Assembly: GCA_964503475.1 (NCBI GenBank) | Contig: CAZCZU010000056.1 | Coordinates: 1 to 12,965 of the forward strand | Reading direction: 5' to 3' | From: CAZCZU01 sp964503475 | Lineage (GTDB): Bacteria > Pseudomonadota > Zetaproteobacteria > Mariprofundales > Mariprofundaceae | DNA length: 12,965 nucleotides | Shown: positions 5,621 to 12,621 of the stretch, piece after piece | Numbering within the stretch: position 1 is the stretch's first letter | How the letters are laid out: each line of letters begins with the position of its first letter | The notes under the pieces: model-generated | What the model was told of the DNA's origin: nothing | What the model saw: the letters and a program-made list of their open reading frames with translations, nothing else | Database searches by the model: none | Position numbers and translations under genes: made by a program

Positions 5621-6532
5621 TCAGCCGGCGCTGGAGCTACCACGGTGGCTCAGCACGCTGCTCAGCGAATTGAGCTTCTGACGGATGCCGAGCAGATCAC
5701 TGGCGAGATTCTTCAGGTGATTGGCGTAAACGCCGTCCTTGTCGCCCTTCAGCACCACGGTCGGCTCAAACCATGTATCGCGCAGCTCGCGGATGATCGA
5801 GGCCGTAAGCTCTTCGGCATCGTTCTTCTTCAACACCTGATGAAAATCTTTCTGCACCGCCTGCATCTCGACATACATCGCATAGGCGACACCCTTGCTG
5901 TAGTAGAAGCGGTCATCCGTCTCCAGCCAGCCGAGACTCTCATCCGTCAGGCTGGTGGTGGCTGCCCCCAGCAGCGAGGCGTACTGGTCCAGCAGCTGGA
6001 TCAGGTTATCCGAACGCGGGTAGAAGCGGGCCTTGCCGCTTTTCAGGCGTTCGGCATAGCGCTCCAGCGCCTGCGAGGCATTCTCCAGCCGACTCTCATA
6101 GGAGGGAAAGAGCCATTTCTTGGGATCGTTGCTGTAGAACTCAAATGCCTTCTTCACATCATTATCGATCTGGTCGGTGGTGCGCTGGCGCGACAGGTTG
6201 TCTCGCAACACGCGCACCGAAAAGCGGATGGTCTCGATGACGCCAAGCTGGAAATTCTGTTTATTATCCAGGAAGGCGGTGAGCGGCAGATAATCGTTCG
6301 GCGTCCAGCCGGTGAAGGAGTCGAGCTCGACCTGGGTCAGCTCGCGGTTCACCTCGACGAAATTCACCCCTTCTGCCCCTGTCATTTTGGCCTGGAACGG
6401 CTCACTCTGGCGCGAGCCGACATACATCCACACCGACAGCAGCACGATAAGCACCAGTGCCCCGGCCCCGGTCAACACCTCAGGCAAGGCATCTTTCAGC
6501 TCGTACAGGGCTCTCCTGATCTTCTGCATCAT
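5621..6532 (-). CDS. DUF2333 family inner-membrane protein
   Basis: This encodes 303 residues from the ATG at 6532, chosen because GGAGGTG lies 5 nt upstream. An earlier in-frame ATG 24 codons upstream (6604) has no such site. A short basic N-terminus is followed by one transmembrane helix at about 20-38 (VLTGAGALVLIVLLSVWMY), then a large domain of about 260 residues predicted to be mainly helical. Phrases such as VEVNRELTQVELDSFTGWTPNDYLPLTAFLDN and ESLGWLETDDRFYYSKGVAYAMY point to the DUF2333 family as I recall it. That family has no assigned function and an N-terminal anchor with the domain facing the periplasm. It is the first gene of an operon with yggU and ppiC. The MITE-like element lies about 90 nt upstream, so the promoter must sit in 6533-6624 or inside the element. 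Confidence 0.8.
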   Translation of the reverse strand: MMQKIRRALYELKDALPEVLTGAGALVLIVLLSVWMYVGSRQSEPFQAKMTGAEGVNFVEVNRELTQVELDSFTGWTPNDYLPLTAFLDNKQNFQLGVIETIRFSVRVLRDNLSRQRTTDQIDNDVKKAFEFYSNDPKKWLFPSYESRLENASQALERYAERLKSGKARFYPRSDNLIQLLDQYASLLGAATTSLTDESLGWLETDDRFYYSKGVAYAMYVEMQAVQKDFHQVLKKNDAEELTASIIRELRDTWFEPTVVLKGDKDGVYANHLKNLASDLLGIRQKLNSLSSVLSHRGSSSAG

Positions 6533-6624
6533 CGTGTCACCTCCGGTCACCAGCCATGCTGCGTTGAATGCCCCATAAGGGCAACGTCCAAACCGGCGAG
6601 ACACCCGATATCAATCGACAACCA

Positions 6625-6889
6625 GGGCCTGTTAACACGAATTTCGATGGCGCCGATACGGCCATTTTTTCGGCCCTGCAAGGCATTGCGAGCGTGGCGT
6701 GCTCATTGCACACAAGCGAGCGATAACGCGGCAGGACGGAAAAATGGCCTATCCCTGAAGCGCTGCGCCCCAAAGCGGGCCAATCAAGGCGCGAGGGATG
6801 AAATTTGGTGCCTCCAAATGAATCCTGAGTAACGCCGAGTGGCCCGGTGGGGCAACAGCGGCAACTCCGAAATGAGTGTTAACAGGCCC
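6625..6889. mobile_element. MITE-like element with terminal inverted repeats, no transposase
   Basis: The two ends are inverted copies. The left end is GGGCCTGTTAACAC followed by GAATTTCGAT (6625-6648). The right end, read on the minus strand, is GGGCCTGTTAACAC followed by TCATTTCGGA (6866-6889). That is 14 perfect terminal bases plus a further near-match. A second inverted repeat lies inside (GGCCATTTTTTCGGCCCTGC at 6660-6679 against 6731-6749, with two substitutions and a one-base indel), centred on a small hairpin with GTGC/GCAC arms (6699-6711). No coding frame of note is present. If the element proper starts at GGCC, the flanking tetramers are CCAG (left) and CTAG (right). This would fit an IS5-type YTAR target duplication with one later substitution. 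It fills the gap between the DUF2333 operon and the three-pass membrane gene. The family assignment is inference; the repeat structure is directly visible. Confidence 0.78.
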
Positions 6890-7782
6890 TAGGCGGAGCC
6901 TCCACTCCTTTCAGGCCTGTTGCCCGAAGAACGGATTTTCAGGGCATTGCCCAGGGCATCGAACCAGAAAGGTGCGCCAAGCGACACACAGATAGCGGTG
7001 ATCAACCAGCCCAGAAAAGCAATCAGCCAGTACGTCATACAAGCCTTGTCAGAAGTCGCTTGCCCAGCCGTGTCATCCTTCTTTCCAGCCGATAAATCCC
7101 AGCCGATCGGCAGCTTCAATCCATCCAGTTCACCCTTCAATATCGTGAAACTCTGGCTTTGGACGCCCCCCATATCGGCCTGCGCCTGGGCAACGATGGC
7201 ATCGCGCAGGCCCTGATCCTTCCACAGGGCCTGGGCCACATGGATGGAATCGACATTGAGGCCGATCGCCAGCACAAAGCCGATGACCAGCATCACCAGC
7301 TTCGCCTTGCGCTTGTACCAGCCCGAGGCCCGGTCCATCTTGTTATCGAACCAGTGCTCGATATTGCTGCGGATGCGATCCACATCGCCCTGCCCATCCT
7401 CGATCAGGTTGGTCAGGGCCGTTTTCAGGGTCCCATCCGGCAGCTCGGCGACCGACTGGCTGGCAAGGGCCATCGGAGTGCCCTTGGCATCGGCCTTCTT
7501 CAGGCTATCCATCAGGGCCAGGGCGAAATAGGTCGAAGGGATATAGGAGGGCAACTTCCCCGGCTTGGCCAGCCTGGCAATCAACGGATGCTTCAGCACC
7601 GCATCCGCGACTCCGGCTGCATTCGGATCGGCAAGCAGATTGCGAATGCCCGCCTCCAGGTTTTTCGCCCGCCAGTTCAGGATGCCGGCCAGAAACTCCT
7701 GGATGGCGCTGCATATCAGGCTCAGCAACAGGTAGACGAAAAAGAGGCCAATAGCCACATCCAGAATGACATTCCCGCTCAT
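6889..7782 (-). CDS. Three-pass membrane protein, unknown function
   Basis: This encodes 297 residues. There are three clear hydrophobic segments: about 5-27 (ILDVAIGLFFVYLLLSLICSA), 160-176 (AKLVMLVIGFVLAIGL) and 250-270 (WLIAFLGWLITAICVSLGA). Between the first two is a soluble stretch of about 130 residues, including IEHWFDNKMDRASGWYKRKAK just before helix two. Between helices two and three is a polar loop of about 70 residues. After helix three comes LGAPFWFDALGNALKIRSSG, a motif I associate with a widespread uncharacterised membrane family. The start is supported by GGGAG just upstream of the ATG, and it follows the PhoD-like gene by 42 nt, so they are probably cotranscribed. Its TAG stop codon lies at the very edge of the MITE-like element (6889-6891), so the natural C-terminus could have been shortened or altered by the insertion. 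Function unknown. Confidence 0.8.
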   Translation of the reverse strand: MSGNVILDVAIGLFFVYLLLSLICSAIQEFLAGILNWRAKNLEAGIRNLLADPNAAGVADAVLKHPLIARLAKPGKLPSYIPSTYFALALMDSLKKADAKGTPMALASQSVAELPDGTLKTALTNLIEDGQGDVDRIRSNIEHWFDNKMDRASGWYKRKAKLVMLVIGFVLAIGLNVDSIHVAQALWKDQGLRDAIVAQAQADMGGVQSQSFTILKGELDGLKLPIGWDLSAGKKDDTAGQATSDKACMTYWLIAFLGWLITAICVSLGAPFWFDALGNALKIRSSGNRPERSGGSA

Positions 7783-7824
7783 ATCACACTCCCTGGCGAC
7801 TTCATTCGTTCGCCAAATTCATAC

Positions 7825-9468
7825 TTACAGGCAATCGATCAGATTTCCGTGCCAGACCACGGTCTCATTGCCGTGCTTGTCGCGGCCGACCAGGTCGACA
7901 TTGATCTCCGTCGTTTCGTCTCCCTCGACCTCGGTTCGAATCAGGGCCACATTGTGATCGGTGTAGACAGGACAAATCTGTTCGAATCGGTAAGGAGTAT
8001 TGAGAATCTCCCCGCTCCTTTTTTTGGCAATGGCTCCGCCGGCACCGGTTGTCGGGTAGCTGATCGGGCTGGATGTCACCTGGAACACCCCGGCACCCTC
8101 GTGACCGTGATGCGCACTGGTGAGGCGATAGGCCGCCGCCACATGCACATCGCCACTCAGGAACACGGCCGGACGGCCGGTTTTTGCAGCACAGTCGAAG
8201 ACCAGATCCATCACCCTCTTCATCTCGGCCCGGTTGTTGCCATGCTCCCAGTGATCGAAAAAGTCATCCTTGGCGCCAAACTGACTGGCCAGAATCTGCA
8301 GCAGATCCTTTTCATTATGCAGCCAGTCCTTGAGATGAACCATGGGAACCGACGAGACGATAAAGATCGGCCCTCGGTTACCGTCACCTGCGGCCGCATT
8401 CGCCTGCATACCGGCCAGCCACGCCTTCAGGCGCCCGAACTGGGCATCGCCGAGCACAATACCGCTGTCGTAATTCTTGCTTTTGCGCATATCGAGCACG
8501 AAGAAATCGTTGTTACAGTGGGAGATCGTATAATCGTACTCGACCTGCCCCGGAGTGGGCGGATTATGGCTGTGCTGGAACTCGACATAGGCCGCCTCGG
8601 CAGCCCGCCCCATGCGATCGATCCACTCCCGTTTCTTGCTCACAATCGCCGCATCGGAATGCTGGTATCCCGCGAAAAGCTTGGCCATCGCATCCTTGTC
8701 GAAAGAGCCCCAGCCATCCTTGCTTTCGTGGTCATCCCAGATCATGTAATTGGGAATGTTTGCATGCACATCCCGCACTTCGCCGAATCCCCAATAGGCC
8801 CGATAGAGCTCCCGATACCAGTCAAGCATCTCCGCTTCCGAAATATCCTGCCGGTCCGGGTGCGCCAGCGTTCGCTCCAGATTGTTCCAGATATTGATAA
8901 AGGGGGCGCCGTCGGCATAAACCTGGTCACCACCTCCGATCACAAAGCTGCACTGATATCGATCCAGCCATGTGCGCAAACCCGGCCACATCCCCAACTC
9001 AGCCGGCTCGATCTTGCTCCTGAAAGGCATATGACAACTGTAAAGGCCGAAACTGAGGCGGTTGCCCTGCTGCGGCAGCGTGCGAAAACCCATCCTGCTC
9101 TTCGAGCCCAGCTCCCACCGGCCCGGTGCACCCTGCTCGATGACCGCATAATTATAACGTGTCGCAGCCTCCAGACCGTCAACATCGATCACAGCACTGT
9201 GGCCGCCATCCCTGCTGGTCTCGAACGGTATTGCGTCGGCGAGCAGGACTTTGCCTTTTTCCGTCTTGAGTAGCTTCTGCCCGTCATGACGGACGATCTC
9301 CGGCTCAAACATTCCCAGGCCATGCAGCGGCGACCTGGACAACAAAAGGCAATAAGTGCCGGGGCGCTTGGTCCGAATCCACAGCCTTGTGGCGGATGAC
9401 GTCGTATGACCGACAATGGCGCCTCGATGCATCATGCTATCGACAAAAGAGAAATCCTTTTTGTTCAT
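7825..9468 (-). CDS. PhoD-like metallophosphatase
   Basis: This encodes 547 residues from the ATG at 9468, which has GGGAGGTGG just upstream; an ATG nine codons earlier precedes that site. An N-terminal beta-sandwich region (about 15-130, VGHTTSSATRLWIRTKRPG and ATRYNYAVIE) matches the Fn3-like domain of PhoD enzymes. The metallophosphatase domain follows, with metal-ligand motifs GGGDQVYAD (178-186), WDDHES (244-249), LDMRKSK (325-331) and SGDVH (438-442). Known members hydrolyse phosphomonoesters or phosphodiesters using Ca2+ and Fe3+. Classical PhoD is exported by Tat with a twin-Arg signal and is often phosphate-regulated. Here no signal peptide is visible, so a cytoplasmic location and a different substrate are likely. 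It lies 134 nt downstream of the 110-residue gene and 42 nt upstream of the three-pass membrane gene. No Pho-box is evident to me. Confidence 0.9.
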   Translation of the reverse strand: MNKKDFSFVDSMMHRGAIVGHTTSSATRLWIRTKRPGTYCLLLSRSPLHGLGMFEPEIVRHDGQKLLKTEKGKVLLADAIPFETSRDGGHSAVIDVDGLEAATRYNYAVIEQGAPGRWELGSKSRMGFRTLPQQGNRLSFGLYSCHMPFRSKIEPAELGMWPGLRTWLDRYQCSFVIGGGDQVYADGAPFINIWNNLERTLAHPDRQDISEAEMLDWYRELYRAYWGFGEVRDVHANIPNYMIWDDHESKDGWGSFDKDAMAKLFAGYQHSDAAIVSKKREWIDRMGRAAEAAYVEFQHSHNPPTPGQVEYDYTISHCNNDFFVLDMRKSKNYDSGIVLGDAQFGRLKAWLAGMQANAAAGDGNRGPIFIVSSVPMVHLKDWLHNEKDLLQILASQFGAKDDFFDHWEHGNNRAEMKRVMDLVFDCAAKTGRPAVFLSGDVHVAAAYRLTSAHHGHEGAGVFQVTSSPISYPTTGAGGAIAKKRSGEILNTPYRFEQICPVYTDHNVALIRTEVEGDETTEINVDLVGRDKHGNETVVWHGNLIDCL

Positions 9469-9602
9469 CGTTTCCACCTCCCCGCACCTGCTCAATGGCA
9501 GGCATGCGCAAAACCTGAAAGAGGCCAGTGTCGTGCAATGAGGATGGAGACCAATCGATCCGGCCCCTACCGGAAAACATTATGCGCTGGCCGAAAAAAC
9601 CT

Positions 9603-9935
9603 TTATGGAATCAGCGAAAATGCCGAATCGATCACCAGATTGATCGCTTTGGTTCGGAACTCCTGCAACCTGGCTGCGGCGACCCCGGCCTGCGTCAGCG
9701 CATACATCTCCGCCAGATCCTTTTTGCCTTCGACTAGAAACCTGTACTCGTCCTTGCTCAGCTGGCCATCCGCCAGCTTCTTGGTCCAGTCCTGGATATC
9801 CGCCTTGGCACTCTCCCAGAAGGCCGTGGTATCGCTGACCGCAGAATCCTTGTATTGCGTAAAACTCTCTTTGGCCAGATCGATCAGCCCGCTCTTCAGG
9901 GTTTCCAGAAATGCCTGGATGTTAATGCCGTTCAT
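9603..9935 (-). CDS. Small soluble helical protein, unknown function
   Basis: This encodes 110 residues from the second of two adjacent ATGs; the first (9938) overlaps the upstream stop by two bases. GGGGAG is 6 nt from the second ATG and only 3 nt from the first. The product looks wholly helical, rich in Lys, Asp, Glu and Ala (IQAFLETLKSGLIDLAKESF, DTTAFWESAKADIQDWTKKL, EEYRFLVEGKKDL-like). It has no Cys, no signal peptide and no membrane segment, and ends in a hydrophobic IDSAFSLIP. Its start overlaps the stop of the lipoprotein gene in the form ATGATG/TGA, so translation is almost certainly coupled. I recognise no family. The tight link to a lipoprotein and a PhoD-like enzyme suggests an accessory or regulatory role, which is inference. 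Confidence 0.75.
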   Translation of the reverse strand: MNGINIQAFLETLKSGLIDLAKESFTQYKDSAVSDTTAFWESAKADIQDWTKKLADGQLSKDEYRFLVEGKKDLAEMYALTQAGVAAARLQEFRTKAINLVIDSAFSLIP

Positions 9936-10396
9936 CATTCACTCCCCTTGTCGCCAAAACAGTTTTCAGCATCTTTCTTGTTGATCTCGAGGCAGATAAT
10001 GAGATCGAAGCCCTGGCCGATATTTTTCTGTGCACCGGCCACGAAGCCCTTGCTCACCTTGCCGTGCTCTTTCCAGAACCTGAAAAAGCCGCCAAGGAGA
10101 TTGCGATTCGGGTCTTTCATAATCTCCCACTGGCGGGTACTCAGCTTGTTATGCGGCAAGCCTTTGGCGTACTCGTATGCCTTCTCCACCCGTGTCATCA
10201 GCGCATCGACATCGGTCGAATACCCGCCATAGGGTGATTCCGCCTTGCCGACCAGATTCAGTGCATCCACCTTCAGCGAGGTGGCGTTCTCATAGGCATG
10301 CTGGCTGTAGCCGGCAATCAGTGGCTGGCATGCCGCCAGCATCATGGCCAGCAGCAGGGCCGGTGCGCCAAAGCGCATCATTCGTTTTGTATTCAT
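9935..10396 (-). CDS. Predicted lipoprotein, first gene of the PhoD-like cluster
   Basis: This encodes 153 residues. The N-terminus has basic residues (NTKRMMR), a hydrophobic stretch and the lipobox LAAC with the acylated Cys at 23 (MMLAACQPLIAGY). Residue +2 is Gln, which does not signal inner-membrane retention, so an outer-membrane anchor is plausible. The mature domain is helical and rich in aromatic and basic residues, with a notable block ESPYGGYSTDVDALMTRVEKAYEYAKGLPHNKLSTRQWEIM. Two further Cys (LIICLEI and ENCFGD) near the C-terminus could form a disulfide. A GGGGAGAGAGA tract precedes the ATG. Its stop codon overlaps the start of the next gene, so it leads a likely four-gene transcript ending with the three-pass membrane protein. 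No family is recognised. Confidence 0.78.
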   Translation of the reverse strand: MNTKRMMRFGAPALLLAMMLAACQPLIAGYSQHAYENATSLKVDALNLVGKAESPYGGYSTDVDALMTRVEKAYEYAKGLPHNKLSTRQWEIMKDPNRNLLGGFFRFWKEHGKVSKGFVAGAQKNIGQGFDLIICLEINKKDAENCFGDKGSE

Positions 10397-10566
10397 TCTC
10401 TCTCCCCGTGTCTGAGCTTGTTGGAAAGCGTCTCGAATTCCTTCCCCGGCAAGGGATGGTAGCCCCGGCGGGGTGTCATTTGGAGAGCATCGACAGAAAC
10501 GTCATGCAGTGTGCGGAAATATCCAGCGACATGATCAGGGCGGAAAAAAGATGGCCGGCAACGGGT

Positions 10567-10866
10567 CTACGCCCGGATCATTGCCTCCTTTTCGGCCCGG
10601 GAGAGTCGCTTGACGGCCAGTTCGCGCTTCAGGGCATCCGAGCGGCAACCGACCGTTTCGTGATAGACCAGGATCAGCGGCCCCTTGCCGCGCAGGTATT
10701 TGGCCCCTTTGCCTGCCTGATGCTCGGCAAAGCGGCGCACGACATCGGTGGTGATGCCGGTATAGAGAAATCCGCCCTTGCAGCGGATCATGTAGAGCGA
10801 CCATACGGCTTCGCCGGCGGCTGTCGTGTCGCCCTCCTCTGCCGAATGATCCTGTGAAGCGCTCAT
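10567..10866 (-). CDS. GIY-YIG domain protein (UPF0213/YhbQ-like)
   Basis: This encodes 99 residues from the ATG at 10866; a GTG three codons upstream (10875) is an alternative. After about 20 polar N-terminal residues comes a compact GIY-YIG domain. Its first strand pair is WSLYMIRCKGGFLYTGIT, where LYM and YTG stand for the two halves of the GIY-YIG signature. DVVRRFAEHQAGKGAKYLRGKGPLILVYHE follows, with the conserved Arg of the RRxxEH element and the catalytic-type Tyr in the signature. The Glu-containing segment DALKREL.KRL continues to the C-terminus. Length and layout fit the small stand-alone UPF0213 proteins (E. coli YhbQ is similar in size). Such proteins are structure-related to UvrC and homing nucleases, but their cellular role is mostly unassigned. 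It follows ybiT by a short gap with a small hairpin and may be cotranscribed with it. Confidence 0.88.
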   Translation of the reverse strand: MSASQDHSAEEGDTTAAGEAVWSLYMIRCKGGFLYTGITTDVVRRFAEHQAGKGAKYLRGKGPLILVYHETVGCRSDALKRELAVKRLSRAEKEAMIRA

Positions 10867-10880
10867 AGCGGGCACCCTAG

Positions 10881-10896
10881 CGCATCGGGAGATGCG
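10881..10896 (-). other. Small perfect hairpin between ybiT and the GIY-YIG gene
   Basis: CGCATC and GATGCG pair perfectly around a four-base loop, within the short gap after the ybiT stop. No T-run follows on the minus strand, so readthrough into the GIY-YIG gene is expected. It may act as an mRNA processing or stability element, or it may be chance. Confidence 0.35.
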
Positions 10897-10899
10897 GCG

Positions 10900-12492
10900 T
10901 CAGCCGATACCCTGGCTCTTCAGGTATTCGTCGTAAGTGCCGTGGTAATCGACGATGCCATCCGGCTTAAGCTCGATAATGCGGGTGGCGATGGAGGAGA
11001 CGAACTCGCGGTCGTGGCTGACGAAGATCAGCGTACCGGGATAATGCTCCAGGGCCGTGTTCAGCGATTCGATGAACTCCATATCCATATGGTTGGTCGG
11101 CTCATCGAGCAGCATGACGTTCGGGTTGGTGAACATGAACTTGCCGAACAGCATGCGCCCCTGCTCACCACCGGAGAGCTTCTGCACCGATTTCTTGATG
11201 TCGTTCTGGGAGAAGAGCATGCGCCCGAGGTTGCCGCGCACCTCCTGCTCGCCATGTTCCTTCTTCTTCCACTGCGCCATCCAGTCGAACAGGTTCATAT
11301 CCTCGGCGAAATCGGCCGAGTGATCCTGGGCGTAATAGCCGAGCGTGACGTTCTCCGACCACTTCACCGTACCGCCGTCGACCTCCAGGTCACCGGCCAG
11401 GCAGCGCAGCAGCGTCGTCTTGCCGATACCGTTGGGGCCGATCACGGCGATTCGCTCGCCGACCGGCACCATCAGGTCGAGATTCTCGAACAGCGGCTTC
11501 TCATCAAAGCCCTTGCTGATTCCCTTCAATTCGAGTGCGATACGGAACAGCTTCTTGTCCTGCACGAAACGCATGTAGGGGTTCACACGGCTGGAGGGTT
11601 TCACCTCCTCCAACTCGATCTTCTCGATCTGGCGGGCACGCGAGGTGGCCTGGGCCGATTTGGAGGCGTTGGCCGAGAAGCGGCTGACAAAGGCCTGCAA
11701 TTCGTCGATCTTGGCCTTCTTTTTGGCATTCTCGGAGAGCAGCTTCTCGCGCGCCTGGGTGGCGGCGGTCATGTACTGATCGTAGTTGCCCGGATAGATA
11801 CGCAGTTCGCCGTAATCGAGGTCGGCCATGTGGGTGCAGACGCTGTTCAGGAAGTGGCGGTCATGCGAGATGATGATCATGGTGCAGTCGCGCGCGTTGA
11901 TCACCTCCTCCAGCCAGCGGATGGCATTGATGTCGAGGTTGTTGGTCGGCTCATCGAGCAGGATGGTGTCGGGATCGCCGAACAGCGCCTGGGCCAGCAG
12001 CACGCGCAGCTTCTGGCCGGGGGCGATCGCCTTCATCAGGCCGCTATGGGCCTCAAGCGGAATGTCCATGCTGAGCAGCAGATCGGCGGCATTGGCCTCG
12101 GCACTGTAGCCATCCAGCTCGGCGAACTGCGCCTCCAGGTCGCCGGCGCGCATGCCATCCTCCTCGCCGAAATCCGGCTTGGCATAGATAGCATCACGCT
12201 CCTCCTTGATGCGCCACAGCTCTTCATGCCCCATCATCACCGTATCGAGCACCGTGTGCTCCTCGAAGGCGAAGTGATCCTGGCGCAGCTTGCCCAGCCG
12301 CTCGTGCTGGCCGAGGCTGACGGTGCCGGCGGTCGGTTCCAGATCGCCACCCAGAATTTTCATCAGGGTCGACTTGCCGCAGCCGTTGGCGCCGATCAGG
12401 CCGTAGCGGTTGCCGTCGCCGAATTTGACCGAAACATTCTCGAACAGCGGCTTGTCGCCGAATTGCATGGTAATACCGGATGTAGTGATCAA
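10900..12492 (-). CDS. ybiT: ABC-F family ATPase YbiT
   Basis: This encodes 530 residues, the same length as E. coli YbiT and alignable with it throughout as I recall that sequence (TMQFGDKPLFENVSVKFG, CTHMADLDYGELR, FVSRFSANASKS). Two ABC domains have no membrane part. The first has Walker A GANGCGKST at 34-42, Walker B ILLDEPTNNLD at 177-187 and switch His-210. Its signature is degenerate (APGQKLR, 157-163), as in other YbiT proteins. The second has Walker A GPNGIGKTT at 352-360, an intact signature LSGGEQ at 439-444, Walker B LLDEPTNHMD at 461-470 and His-493. A Lys/Arg-rich linker (about 245-315) joins them, the segment that reaches P-site tRNA in ABC-F translation factors. ABC-F proteins act on the ribosome. 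The start codon is TTG with only a weak GGA upstream, and no better in-frame start is visible. Confidence 0.95.
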   Translation of the reverse strand: MITTSGITMQFGDKPLFENVSVKFGDGNRYGLIGANGCGKSTLMKILGGDLEPTAGTVSLGQHERLGKLRQDHFAFEEHTVLDTVMMGHEELWRIKEERDAIYAKPDFGEEDGMRAGDLEAQFAELDGYSAEANAADLLLSMDIPLEAHSGLMKAIAPGQKLRVLLAQALFGDPDTILLDEPTNNLDINAIRWLEEVINARDCTMIIISHDRHFLNSVCTHMADLDYGELRIYPGNYDQYMTAATQAREKLLSENAKKKAKIDELQAFVSRFSANASKSAQATSRARQIEKIELEEVKPSSRVNPYMRFVQDKKLFRIALELKGISKGFDEKPLFENLDLMVPVGERIAVIGPNGIGKTTLLRCLAGDLEVDGGTVKWSENVTLGYYAQDHSADFAEDMNLFDWMAQWKKKEHGEQEVRGNLGRMLFSQNDIKKSVQKLSGGEQGRMLFGKFMFTNPNVMLLDEPTNHMDMEFIESLNTALEHYPGTLIFVSHDREFVSSIATRIIELKPDGIVDYHGTYDEYLKSQGIG

Positions 12493-12590
12493 GGGAGCAT
12501 TCCGTTAGATAAGATTAACCAGTCTGGACGCCATCAGCGTAAGCATGGCCTGAAAAGCGGCGAGCTTAGTGGTGAGCGGCAGATATACAA

Positions 12591-12621
12591 GGGAACAGTG
12601 CCATTCCGGTCACTGCTTCCC
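12591..12621 (-). terminator. Hairpin at the end of the receiver-domain gene
   Basis: GGGAA-CAGTG (12591-12600) pairs with CACTG-TTCCC (12611-12621, one bulged C) around a 10-nt loop. The stop codon of the receiver-domain gene (12610-12612) lies in the structure. On the minus strand TTGTATATCTG follows, moderately U-rich rather than a clean U-run. It is a plausible but not classical terminator. Confidence 0.45.

Noticed and set aside
5591..6832. Plus-strand open frame (413 codons) opposite DUF2333 and the MITE-like element
   Set aside because: Antisense to a gene with a good start site and family match, and it runs into the repeat element. No domain is visible.
7933..7942. GGTTCGAATC, resembling the T-loop of a tRNA
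   Set aside because: It lies inside the PhoD-like coding sequence, and no acceptor or anticodon stem could be fitted around it.
7159..9273. Very long plus-strand open frame (704 codons) opposite the PhoD-like and membrane genes
   Set aside because: It is antisense to two well-supported genes, has no recognisable domain and a low-information His/Arg/Leu-rich composition. GC-rich third positions on the true strand suppress stops on the other.
9469..9602. Search for a promoter or gene in the 134-nt gap before the PhoD-like gene
   Set aside because: No convincing promoter hexamers, hairpin with T-run or coding frame was seen, so I treat the gap as internal to the cluster.
10540..10575. Terminator after the GIY-YIG gene (CGGG/CCCG stem, then a TTTTTT run on the minus strand)
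   Set aside because: The stem is only four base pairs and the T-run is about 12 nt away from it, so the geometry does not fit an intrinsic terminator.
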